Positions 37,657-45,092 of a stretch of 64,000 nucleotides of DNA are shown here, one piece after another; position 1 is the stretch's first letter; the number at the start of each line of letters is the position of its first letter. The notes under the pieces are model-generated. The model did no database searches. It worked only from the letters and a program-made list of their open reading frames with translations, and was not told the origin of the DNA. The position numbers and the translations under genes are program-made. Origin of the DNA: Lachnospiraceae bacterium (GTDB lineage Bacteria; Bacillota; Clostridia; Lachnospirales; Lachnospiraceae); NCBI GenBank assembly GCA_024680055.1, contig JAILCP010000057.1:1-64000 (forward strand), read 5' to 3'.

Positions 37657-38064
37657 TTACAGCTTATCCAGGAAACGCATTCTGTCTCTTGTATCACGTT
37701 CTTGTTTCACCGGTGCAGCCTTTGGTTTCTTAATAGCGCTACCAAGATTGTTAGCCATATTTGCTGTACAGGCAGCACAATATCTTCCTGTCTTAATTGG
37801 AGCACCACAACTCTCACATTCAATGTTAATTGGTGAATCATCGGAAATCACAAGTCTTTCCTCTCTGATCCACTGCTTGATCTGTTTCGGGTCAACTTCG
37901 TTTGCTTCTGCAATCTGATTAATTGTTGCTCCACCATTGTCACGAATATATTGTTTAACTTCAGCAAATTTCTCTTCTAATTTCTTTTGACATGCAGGAC
38001 AAATTGGTCTTCCACTTAAATAGTTGAACAATCTTCCACAATCTTTACAATTTCTAACTTCCAT
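37657..38064 (-). CDS. yvyF: flagellar-operon-type protein YvyF (zinc ribbon)
   Basis: 135 residues with paired cysteine knuckles at both ends (CKDCG, CPAC near the start; CESCG, CAAC near residues 85-103), a central helix-turn-helix-like stretch (GATINQIAEANEVDPKQIKQWIREERL) and a basic tail. This layout matches the YvyF family found beside comFC and flagellar regulators in Bacillus. It lies 12 bases after comFC, preserving the comFC-yvyF order, but flgM, which follows in Bacillus, is absent here. Exact function unknown. Confidence 0.85.
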   Translation of the reverse strand: MEVRNCKDCGRLFNYLSGRPICPACQKKLEEKFAEVKQYIRDNGGATINQIAEANEVDPKQIKQWIREERLVISDDSPINIECESCGAPIKTGRYCAACTANMANNLGSAIKKPKAAPVKQERDTRDRMRFLDKL

Positions 38065-38076
38065 GAAAAATACCTC

Positions 38077-38772
38077 CTAAAAGCCTCTTCCTATACAAGC
38101 TGTCAAACAGTATACCTTGCTTACTCCCTCCTGTTTCAGCGCCCTAGATGCAGCGTCCATTGTTGTGCCTGTGGTATAAATATCGTCGACAAGCAAAATC
38201 TCTTTTAATTGTACCGCATTTTTCTTCACATGAAAAGCATTTTCCACATTATTTTTACGTTCCAATTGGTTCAGCTCTTTTTGAGGTCTGGTTCTTTTAC
38301 CTCTTATTAGATAGTCCGGGTACACCAAAATGTTGCATTCTTTTCCAATTATTTTTGCAATTATTTCTGCCTGATTATATCCTCTTTGTTTTTCTCTCTC
38401 TTTATGTAGGGGAATTGGCACAATTCCGTCCACCCCAAGAGCTTGAATAAAACGCTTCATATCTTTTACAATTTCGGTTGCAAAAAAAGCACCGCAGTCC
38501 CTATTATGTCCGTATTTCAATCCATACATCAGCTTTTTTGCCCGCTCTTCATACAAAAAAACGCTGCGATGAAACTCAAATTCATGTTTTGTATGGCTGC
38601 AGTCGTAACAGATTTCCATTTCTTCATCTTCCAGCTGTTTTCCGCAAACAATGCACATTGGTTCTTTGATTTTCATCAGCCTCTTTTTACACCTTGGGCA
38701 GATATAGGTTTTTCCCGGAATGATGGCGCCGCATGCCACACACTTTGGCGGATATAACAGCTCTTTAATCAT
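38077..38772 (-). CDS. comFC: ComF family phosphoribosyltransferase-like protein
   Basis: 231 residues with an N-terminal zinc-binding region (CVACG, CPRC, CIVCG, CYDC) and a PRTase domain with the PRPP-binding loop EILLVDDIYTTGTTM. ComFC aids uptake of transforming DNA in competent bacteria and is kept in many non-competent ones. I start at 38772 (MIKELLYPP) behind GGGAG, which overlaps the recD2 end by 8 bases; a longer in-frame form would overlap recD2 by 80 bases. Here a RecD2 helicase gene, not comFA, precedes it. Confidence 0.9.
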   Translation of the reverse strand: MIKELLYPPKCVACGAIIPGKTYICPRCKKRLMKIKEPMCIVCGKQLEDEEMEICYDCSHTKHEFEFHRSVFLYEERAKKLMYGLKYGHNRDCGAFFATEIVKDMKRFIQALGVDGIVPIPLHKEREKQRGYNQAEIIAKIIGKECNILVYPDYLIRGKRTRPQKELNQLERKNNVENAFHVKKNAVQLKEILLVDDIYTTGTTMDAASRALKQEGVSKVYCLTACIGRGF

Positions 38773-40984
38773 AGGCATTCTCCCATACTTCCTGCATTCT
38801 TCTGTGCAATGCGCTGTAACGTTTTTGCGGATTTTCATTGGCAATCATCTCTTCAAAAACCCGCTCATCGCCCACAATGGTAACGCATTTTTTGGCTCTG
38901 GTCACTGCAGTATATAATAAATTTCGGTTCATCAAAGGTCTTGGTCCCATCAACAGGGGAATAATCACCGCCGGGTACTCGCTACCCTGGGACTTATGAA
39001 CCGTCACCGCATAGGCCAGTTCCAGTTCATCCAGTTTACTAAAAGGATAGACCACTTTTCTGCCTTCATCAAACTCCACCGTCACCTGTTCAAGCAAGTC
39101 GTCAATTCTTTGAACAATGCCGCAGTCTCCGTTAAACACTCCCATGCCCTGGTCAATCACCACATTGTAACGGTTGGCCACTTCCCAGTTCAGCTGGTAG
39201 TTGTTTTTAATCTGCATCACCTTATCCCCTTCACGAAAGACGGTATGACCCACACTTTTTTCCCTCTTTTTCTCGTCTTTTGGATTCAAATAACTTTGCA
39301 GTACCTCGTTTAAGTGCTCCACTCCAAGAAGGCCCTTCCTTGTTGGCGTCATCACCTGGATATCGTAGGTGGATGCATCCACGTACCCCGGCAGTTTTTC
39401 TAAAATCAACTGTAACGTAACGTTAATTACCTGATTTGCATCATATCGTTTCAAAAAGAAAAAGTCTCTGCTTTTATTATCCAGAATCACCTTTTCTCCA
39501 TTATTGATTTTATGAGCATTTAATACAATATCGCTTTGTCCGTCCTGGCGAAAAACCTTTTTCAGCGCAACCACCGGAATCTTTTTTGCCTCAATCAGAT
39601 CATGAAGCACCGCTCCCGGTCCCACACTTGGCAACTGTCTGGAATCTCCCACCAGAATCAGTCTGGTTCCGGGAACCACAGCCTTTAATAATGCATAAAA
39701 AAGTGTGATATCCACCATGGACATTTCATCTATAATAATCACATCTGCTTCCAGAGGATGATTGGCGTCTCTTCCAAAGGCACCTTCTTTATCCCCTGCT
39801 CCGTTCACCTCCAAAAGTCGGTGAATGGTTTTGGCTTCCACTCCGGTCACCTCGCTCATTCGCTTTGCAGCCCGTCCCGTAGGTGCCGCCAACATAATAT
39901 CCAGATTTTCCGTTTCAAAATAAGATATCATGGTATTAATAATGGTGGTTTTACCTGTTCCCGGTCCTCCGGTAAGCACCAAAAGTCCGTTTTTCGCTGC
40001 AGTGTGCACCGCCTCTTTTTGCATCGGGTCCAGTATTAAGTTCTGTTCTTTCTGAGTTTTGAATAAAATTTTCTCAATCTGTTCTTCATCTTCCCTGTAA
40101 GTGCAGCATAACTCTTTTAACATCAAAGCAGAATTGTACTCCATATGATAAAAACTATTCAAATACACATCGTATCCGTCTGCGGCCTGTTTCAGCACCA
40201 CCTTCCGTTCGATGGCAAGATTATGTATCTGAGCTTCCACCACATCTGCACTCAGTTCCAAAATAGATGCCGCCTTTGATATCAAAAGCCGCCATGGCAA
40301 ATATGTATGACCAAGGGCCGCTGACTGAGACAATGTATATTGAATTCCACTTCGAATTCTGTAATCGGAATCAATGGCTATCCCCACTTTTGACGCAATT
40401 TCATCTGCAACTTTAAATCCCACTCCGTCAATTTCTTCTGCCAGTTGATAAGGATTGTCATCCACAATACGATACATATCGATTCCGTATCGCTGATAGA
40501 TTTTTACCGCCAGATTCATTTTGATTCCATACTTCTGCAGAAACATCATGGCCTGTCGCAAATCTCTTTTTGCCTGCATCTGATCCGAAATCTCCATGGC
40601 CTTTCGCTCACTGATTCCCTTAATTTCCGCAAGTCTCTCAGGTTCCTCTTCTATAATTTTAAAAGTTTCCTCTTTAAATCTTCGCACAATCCTGGCAGCA
40701 AGCGCAACTCCTACTCCCTTGATTGCTCCGCTTCCCAAATAACGTTCTATTTCCATGGCATCCGCAGGTGCCACCTCTTCATATTCCGAAAAAGAAAACT
40801 GTTCACCATAACTTGGATGAGTTGTCATTTCTCCCAGCAGTTTTAAACTAATCCCCGGTTCCAGCCCACTGATATAGCCTACCGCTGTATATTCTTCCTC
40901 ATCACTTATAATATCAAATACAGAATAACTGTTTTCCTCATTATGATAACGTACCGCCGAAACATATCCCTGTAATTCTTCCAA
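38765..40984 (-). CDS. recD2: RecD2-type ATP-dependent DNA helicase
   Basis: A 5'-to-3' helicase in DNA repair that acts without RecBC. 739 residues: an N-terminal RecD2-specific OB and helix-hairpin-helix region (GSGAIKGVGVALAARIV, AEIKGISERKAMEI), Walker A GGPGTGKTT, Walker B IIDEMSMVD, GDSRQLPSVGPG and the C-terminal VTVHKSQGSEYP motif. The start is a TTG at 40984 with AGGAGAG 5 bases upstream; there is no ATG in frame nearby. It is first in the recD2-comFC-yvyF unit, and a hairpin-repeat array lies upstream of its promoter. Confidence 0.93.
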   Translation of the reverse strand: MEELQGYVSAVRYHNEENSYSVFDIISDEEEYTAVGYISGLEPGISLKLLGEMTTHPSYGEQFSFSEYEEVAPADAMEIERYLGSGAIKGVGVALAARIVRRFKEETFKIIEEEPERLAEIKGISERKAMEISDQMQAKRDLRQAMMFLQKYGIKMNLAVKIYQRYGIDMYRIVDDNPYQLAEEIDGVGFKVADEIASKVGIAIDSDYRIRSGIQYTLSQSAALGHTYLPWRLLISKAASILELSADVVEAQIHNLAIERKVVLKQAADGYDVYLNSFYHMEYNSALMLKELCCTYREDEEQIEKILFKTQKEQNLILDPMQKEAVHTAAKNGLLVLTGGPGTGKTTIINTMISYFETENLDIMLAAPTGRAAKRMSEVTGVEAKTIHRLLEVNGAGDKEGAFGRDANHPLEADVIIIDEMSMVDITLFYALLKAVVPGTRLILVGDSRQLPSVGPGAVLHDLIEAKKIPVVALKKVFRQDGQSDIVLNAHKINNGEKVILDNKSRDFFFLKRYDANQVINVTLQLILEKLPGYVDASTYDIQVMTPTRKGLLGVEHLNEVLQSYLNPKDEKKREKSVGHTVFREGDKVMQIKNNYQLNWEVANRYNVVIDQGMGVFNGDCGIVQRIDDLLEQVTVEFDEGRKVVYPFSKLDELELAYAVTVHKSQGSEYPAVIIPLLMGPRPLMNRNLLYTAVTRAKKCVTIVGDERVFEEMIANENPQKRYSALHRRMQEVWENAYD

Positions 40985-41021
40985 ATGTTCTCTCCTGTTT
41001 CTAAACTAATTCTATCTTTCT

Positions 41022-41050
41022 ATTGTAATCGCTCCTCCTCTGGAGGGCAA
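41022..41050 (-). promoter_or_regulatory. recD2 promoter
   Basis: Minus strand TTGCCC (41045-41050), 17-base spacer, TACAAT (41022-41027). The repeat array begins about 30 bases upstream. Confidence 0.55.
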
Positions 41051-41080
41051 GGGGAATAACTTTATTCCTTGGTATGCTTC

Positions 41081-41492
41081 GGTTCCCAGCCACCTTTTCT
41101 TATCTTTTCCCTCATTAGGTGGCTGGGACTGTTGATTTCCCTTAGTCAGCTCCGGTTCCCAGCCACCTTTCTGTTGAATTCCTTTGGTTAGGTGGCTGGA
41201 ATTGTTAATTTCCCCTAGTTAACTCCGGTTCCCAGCCACCTTTCCTTATCTTTTCCTTCATTAGGTGGCTGGGATTGTTGATTTCCCCTAGTTAACTCCG
41301 GTTCCCAGCCACCTTCTCTCATCTTTTCCTTCATTAGGTGGCTGGGACTGTTGATTTTCCTTAGTTAACTCCGGTTCCCAGCCACCTTCTCTTATCTTTT
41401 CCTTCATTAGGTGGCTGGGATTGTTAATTTTCCTTAGTCAACTCCGGTTCCCAGCCACCTTCCCTTATCTTTTCCTTCATTAGATGGCTGGG
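41081..41492. repeat. six-copy tandem array of 73-bp hairpin units
   Basis: Each unit has CCCAGCCACCT, a 21-base loop, AGGTGGCTGGG and a 30-base spacer ending in CTCCGGTT. Left arms start at 41085, 41158, 41231, 41304, 41377 and 41450, exactly 73 bases apart. Units 1, 3, 4 and 5 have perfect 11-bp arms. Unit 2 has a quite different loop of the same length and one terminal arm change; unit 6 has one G-to-A in its right arm. Degenerate spacer-like sequence flanks both ends (about 41061-41080 and 41493-41510). No U-tract follows the hairpins, and I see no coding frame. The whole 40985-41609 gap holds this array, the recD2 promoter and the terminator at 41562. Confidence 0.95.
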
Positions 41493-41561
41493 ACTACTGA
41501 TTTTTCTTGATTGCATCATAGATGTAAACGAATCCTTATAAGAATTTTCAGGCCAATATCC

Positions 41562-41594
41562 AAAAAACCGGGAATGAAAATTCTCATTCCCGGT
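41562..41594 (-). terminator. terminator of the flhP-rod-binding unit
   Basis: 11-bp perfect stem ACCGGGAATGA (41567-41577 with 41584-41594), 6-nt loop, six T on the minus strand. Confidence 0.9.
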
Positions 41595-41609
41595 CATTTT
41601 TAAGCATTC

Positions 41610-41954
41610 TTATATATCGTAATTACGTTTCATTTGTTCATACATTTGTTTTGCAATACCAAGTCCACCTTGTTCCGTACTGGAAGCTGCATATTGTTTA
41701 ATCATTTCTTCCTTGTAATAGTCCTTCAGCTGACTGTTGGCTGCACTGGAATCTTCTTCGGATTCCGGAACCATTTTTTCCATGGCTTTAAATACCTGCT
41801 CGGTAAAATATGCTTCAAACTCTTTGCACACATCCATCAATTCTTCATCGGAGGCTTTGCTTAAATCTCCGTTTAAAGATTTCTGCAATTTTTGAGATGC
41901 GGCGCTGCCTGTTGCAGCTTCAGTGTAAGCACCTGCTAAAGACTCAATTGCCAT
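41610..41954 (-). CDS. rod-binding protein (FlgJ N-terminal-like)
   Basis: 114 residues matching the rod-binding domain of FlgJ without the muramidase half: EELMDVCKEFEAYFTEQVFKAMEK and GGLGIAKQMYEQMKRNY near the end. Such proteins cap or organise the growing flagellar rod in the periplasmic space. It lies 11 bases after flhP and is followed by a strong terminator, so it should share the sigma-28 promoter at 42833-42859. Confidence 0.88.
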   Translation of the reverse strand: MAIESLAGAYTEAATGSAASQKLQKSLNGDLSKASDEELMDVCKEFEAYFTEQVFKAMEKMVPESEEDSSAANSQLKDYYKEEMIKQYAASSTEQGGLGIAKQMYEQMKRNYDI

Positions 41955-41965
41955 TTAGAACCCTC

Positions 41966-42784
41966 CTATCGTTTCAATGAATTGGCCTGTCCCATCATAT
42001 CATCTGCTGCCTGAATGGCTTTGGAATTCATTTCGTATGCACGTTGTGCCACAATCAAATTCACCATTTCATCAGCAACCTGAACATTGGATGCCTCTAA
42101 ATATTTGTGCATAATTGTAGATTTGGTTAAACCTCTTGTGGAAGCCTCATTCATTGCAGGGCCGGATGCATCGGTTACGATGTAACGGCTGCTGCTGGTT
42201 TTTTCAAGACCGGCCGGATTGTTAAATTGCCAGGTACCGATGGTTTGATTCAAGCTTACATAATTACCATCATCTCCTAAATAACCAACTTCACCGGTGC
42301 TTGTGGTAAAAGTCACCTTGGAAGTAGCTACGTTACTTGGAATCACAATGGCTTTTCCGTTGCTGTCAAGAACCGGCAAACCGTCGGATGTGGAAAGGGT
42401 AACTCCTGCAGTTCCCATACTCCATTTGAAATCACCGTTTCTGGTGTAGTAGGTGTTTCCGTCACCGCCACGTACTGCAAAAAAACCGTCGCCGTTAATT
42501 GCAAAAGCAGTTTCGCTTTCACTGGCAATGGCCGGGCCCTGACCAAAATCTGTGGTAATGGCTGCAAGTCTTGTTCCAAGACCTACCTGTGCTCCCACCG
42601 GTTTGGTAGCTCCGTTTGCTGAAGTGGTTTTACTTTGTATTGTCTGGTATAACAAGGTTTTAAATTCTGCCTTGTCATTCTTAAATCCTGTTGTATTTAC
42701 ATTGGCCAAGTTGTTGGAAATGGTATCCACATTGGTCTGCTGACTGATCATTCCGGACGCAGCGCTCCATAGTGCTTTCATCAT
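41966..42784 (-). CDS. flhP: flagellar distal rod protein (FlhP/FlgG type)
   Basis: 272 residues. N-terminal rod/hook signature WSAASGMISQQTNVDTISNNLANVNTTGFK, the mid domain with AINGDGFFAVRGGDGNTYYTRNGDF, and the C-terminal helix LEASNVQVADEMVNLIVAQRAYEMNSKAIQ region mark it as an FlgG-type hook-basal-body protein. In Bacillus the equivalent mbl-flhO-flhP order is conserved. A near-perfect sigma-28 promoter stands 49 bases upstream, separated from flhO by a hairpin. Confidence 0.93.
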   Translation of the reverse strand: MMKALWSAASGMISQQTNVDTISNNLANVNTTGFKNDKAEFKTLLYQTIQSKTTSANGATKPVGAQVGLGTRLAAITTDFGQGPAIASESETAFAINGDGFFAVRGGDGNTYYTRNGDFKWSMGTAGVTLSTSDGLPVLDSNGKAIVIPSNVATSKVTFTTSTGEVGYLGDDGNYVSLNQTIGTWQFNNPAGLEKTSSSRYIVTDASGPAMNEASTRGLTKSTIMHKYLEASNVQVADEMVNLIVAQRAYEMNSKAIQAADDMMGQANSLKR

Positions 42785-42832
42785 AGGCTTTGTCTCTCCT
42801 TATCACGAAAAATGATATACTCTCATTATACA

Positions 42833-42859
42833 TTATCGGCATATTTTTGTAAAAATTTA
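42833..42859 (-). promoter_or_regulatory. sigma-28 (SigD/FliA) promoter of flhP
   Basis: Minus strand TAAA (42856-42859), 15-base spacer, GCCGATAA (42833-42840): an exact match to the TAAA-N15-GCCGATAA sigma-28 consensus, about 50 bases ahead of the flhP start and directly behind the flhO hairpin. Confidence 0.88.
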
Positions 42860-42886
42860 GGGGAAAAGAAAAAATTTTCTCTCCCC
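42860..42886 (-). terminator. probable terminator of mbl-flhO
   Basis: Purine/pyrimidine hairpin on the minus strand: GGGGAGAGAAAA pairs with TTTTCTTTTCCCC (small bulge), followed by TAAATTTTTAC. The stem is low in GC except for its base, so strength is uncertain. Confidence 0.55.
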
Positions 42887-42898
42887 CTTTTAAAAATT

Positions 42899-43699
42899 CT
42901 ATAATCTTCCAATCTGATTAACAGCTTTATCCAAGGTCTCATCAATGGCCTGGATTACTTTTTGGTTGGATTCGTAGGCACGTGATACAGTAATCATTTC
43001 CACCATTTCACTTACCACGTTCACATTGGACTGTTCCACAACGCCCTGGTATACTTCCACTTCAGCATCTTTCACAGCGCCGCCATCAACCAGCTGATAC
43101 ATGTTCTCACCATAGTGTTCAAGATAACGGTAATCCTGAATATCCACAACACCAATCTTTCCTACTGAACGCTCATTCTGGTAAATATTACCGGAAGTGT
43201 CCACAGTAAAAGGTTGGGCAGGATCCAACCGAATATAGTTGTTTCTGCTTAAGTTGGAATTGCTTGCTCCATTCTGGTTAAGGACATAGTCTCCGTCTTT
43301 TGTTCGAAGATATCCATCAGAATCCAAAACAAACTGTCCGTCTCTTGTATATTTAATGGAGGACTCTCCATTCTTATTGGTAAATGCAATTGCAAAGAAT
43401 CCGGAACCACCAATGGCAAAATCCGTATCATTCTCTGTTTCTGTTAAAGATCCTTGAGAATAATCTGTATAGTTTTCTCCAATCTTCGCACCAAGACTTA
43501 CCTTGCCCAATTGCTGATCCAAAAAGTAAGATGATGAATCCTTGATTCTGTAACTGTACATGGAATCAAAGGACTGTGTGGTTGCCCCTTCTTTCTTAAA
43601 ACCGATGGTGGCAGAGTTGGCCAAGTCATTGGTCAAAACGTCCAATCGATTCATTTGATTCACCATACCGGTGTATGCTGTGTATAAACCTTTTACCAT
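42899..43699 (-). CDS. flhO: flagellar rod protein (FlhO/FlgF type)
   Basis: 266 residues with LYTAYTGMVNQMNRLDVLTNDLANSATIGFK at the N terminus (the rod/hook motif), AIGGSGFFAIAF in the middle, and VSEMVEMITVSRAYESNQKVIQ near the C-terminal helix. It lacks FlgE-specific insertions. It lies 48 bases after mbl and is probably transcribed with it from the sigma-A promoter at 44835-44862. Confidence 0.9.
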   Translation of the reverse strand: MVKGLYTAYTGMVNQMNRLDVLTNDLANSATIGFKKEGATTQSFDSMYSYRIKDSSSYFLDQQLGKVSLGAKIGENYTDYSQGSLTETENDTDFAIGGSGFFAIAFTNKNGESSIKYTRDGQFVLDSDGYLRTKDGDYVLNQNGASNSNLSRNNYIRLDPAQPFTVDTSGNIYQNERSVGKIGVVDIQDYRYLEHYGENMYQLVDGGAVKDAEVEVYQGVVEQSNVNVVSEMVEMITVSRAYESNQKVIQAIDETLDKAVNQIGRL

Positions 43700-43747
43700 T
43701 GTGCCGCCCCTTTCGTTAAAAGCTGTGTGCGACTGTCCCTAGTCTTA

Positions 43748-44740
43748 TTAATCGGCCAGTTTTCCGGTCATGGCCTCTACGTATTTACCGGTTCCGATTG
43801 CTACGCAAGTCATTGCGTCATCGGCTACCATGGTATTGATTCCGGTCTTTGACTGAATCAATTCATCAAGTCCACGAAGCATTGCTCCGCCTCCGGTTAA
43901 TACGATTCCTCTGTCAGAAATATCTGCAGCAAGTTCAGGTGGAGTCTTCTCCAATACGCTGTGTACTGCTTCAACAATCTGGACAGTTGTTTCTCTAAGT
44001 GCTTCTTCCACTTCAGAAGAAGATACCGGAACACTCTTTGGAAGACCCGTTACCAGGTTACGTCCTCTTACATCCATTGTCATATCTTCAGATAACGGAT
44101 AACATGTTCCAACTTTAATCTTAACCTCTTCTGCAGTTCTTTCACCGATCAAAAGGTTATGTTTCTTTCTCATATAACGAACAATTGCCTCGTCAAAATC
44201 ATCTCCGGCAATTTTTACAGAGGTACTTACTACAGTTCCTCCAAGAGAAATTACTGCGATATCGGAGGTACCACCACCGATATCTACGATCATATTTCCA
44301 CATGGTTTTTCTATATCAATACCTGCACCAATGGCTGCAGCGATAGGCTCTTCAATAATGAATACCTCTCTTGCTCCACAGTTCACTGCTGCATCTTCTA
44401 CTGCCTTCTTTTCAACTTCGGTTACACCACTTGGTACACATACCGCAATGTTTAATTTACGGTAAATCTTCTTGCCAATGGCCTTCTGAATAAAGTAGCG
44501 TAACATCTTTTCTGTAACGGTATAATCAGAAATTACACCCTGACGCAAAGGTCTGACAGCTGTAATGTTACCCGGTGTTCTACCAAGCATCAAACGAGCA
44601 TCCTCACCGATTGCCTTAATTTTCTGTGTATCTCTGTCAAAAGCAACTACGGAAGGCTCTTTTAATACAACTCCCTTGCCTCTTATATATACTAAAATAC
44701 TTGCGGTTCCTAAATCAATTCCAATATCTGTTGAAGCCAT
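43748..44740 (-). CDS. mbl: MreB/Mbl rod-shape actin homologue
   Basis: 330 residues of the MreB family: phosphate-1 loop DIGIDLGTASILVY, VCVPSGVTEVEKKAVEDAA, phosphate-2 loop VDIGGGTSDIAVISLGG, and the adenosine motif GIVLTGGGAMLRGLDE. It polymerises under the membrane and guides lateral peptidoglycan synthesis. The neighbourhood with flhO and flhP points to the Mbl-type paralogue. The promoter and a small leader hairpin lie upstream. Confidence 0.93.
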   Translation of the reverse strand: MASTDIGIDLGTASILVYIRGKGVVLKEPSVVAFDRDTQKIKAIGEDARLMLGRTPGNITAVRPLRQGVISDYTVTEKMLRYFIQKAIGKKIYRKLNIAVCVPSGVTEVEKKAVEDAAVNCGAREVFIIEEPIAAAIGAGIDIEKPCGNMIVDIGGGTSDIAVISLGGTVVSTSVKIAGDDFDEAIVRYMRKKHNLLIGERTAEEVKIKVGTCYPLSEDMTMDVRGRNLVTGLPKSVPVSSSEVEEALRETTVQIVEAVHSVLEKTPPELAADISDRGIVLTGGGAMLRGLDELIQSKTGINTMVADDAMTCVAIGTGKYVEAMTGKLAD

Positions 44741-44791
44741 TTCTTTCCCCTTTCACTTCATCTCTTCTAAATTCATCTTTTATATTCGTAT

Positions 44792-44810
44792 TGATGGACG
44801 CAGTCCATCA
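44792..44810 (-). other. hairpin in the mbl leader
   Basis: 8-bp perfect inverted repeat TGATGGAC (44792-44799 with 44803-44810) with a 3-nt loop, inside the predicted 5' untranslated region of mbl. It has no T-run, so it is not a terminator; it could stabilise the mRNA. Confidence 0.5.
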
Positions 44811-44834
44811 GATTAAACATATCAATACTATACT

Positions 44835-44862
44835 ATTATATACGATTCATCTGGTTTTTCAA
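44835..44862 (-). promoter_or_regulatory. mbl promoter
   Basis: Minus strand TTGAAA (44857-44862), 16-base spacer, TATAAT (44835-44840), about 95 bases ahead of the mbl start. Confidence 0.8.
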
Positions 44863-44929
44863 ACTTTTTTTACCATGTTTTTTTATTTATTAAAGTTTTT
44901 ACACATATTTAATAAAACCGCCGTTACTT

Positions 44930-44961
44930 TTCAGGTTATCTTCACCTAACCTTCACATTGG
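44930..44961 (+). promoter_or_regulatory. three TTCA direct repeats, response-regulator box
   Basis: TTCAGG (44930), TTCACC (44941) and TTCACA (44952) start exactly 11 bases apart and are followed by TTGG. The last repeat is where the -35 of the TATAAT at 44974-44979 should be (16-base spacer). The arrangement is that of a PhoP/OmpR-type activated promoter and matches the htrA box. Confidence 0.6.
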
Positions 44962-44985
44962 ATTTCTATACTCTATAATGTACTA

Positions 44986-45092
44986 GCTAATAAGCTAATA
45001 TAATTTTTCATAACTCATGTCCCTTATATTCTTGGATATAAGGGACACTCCCCGAACATTGGCGCCTGTTTTTCAGGCGCTTTATTTATTTT
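44986..45092 (+). ncRNA. candidate small RNA in the mbl-uvrA gap
   Basis: Plus-strand transcript predicted from the TATAAT at 44974-44979. It contains an 11-bp perfect hairpin GTCCCTTATAT (45019-45029 with 45036-45046) and ends in GCGCCTG/CAGGCGC (45062-45068 with 45074-45080) followed by TTTATTTATTT, a terminator only in this orientation. Length about 100 nt. There is no good ribosome-binding site or reading frame. Its 3' end reaches the uvrA stop on the opposite strand. Together with the 44741-44980 part, this explains the 350-base gap. Transcription is not proven. Confidence 0.55.

Noticed and set aside
40985..41060. Extra hairpins CCTCC/GGAGG and the CAAGG...CCTTG dyad near the recD2 promoter
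   Set aside because: The first is 5 bp and the second is interrupted; both overlap the probable -35 region and have no T-run, so no separate feature is supported.
41081..41492. Possible CRISPR array
   Set aside because: The sequences between the inverted repeats are nearly identical from unit to unit, so there are no variable spacers, the period is 73, and no cas genes are near.
41081..41492. Repeat array as a cluster of terminators
   Set aside because: None of the hairpins is followed by a T-run on either strand, and a normal terminator already exists at 41562-41594.
43740..43765. GGCCGATTAATAA at the end of mbl as a sigma-28 promoter for flhO
   Set aside because: The second half differs from GCCGATAA and there is no TAAA 15 bases upstream; the sequence is the coding end and stop of mbl.
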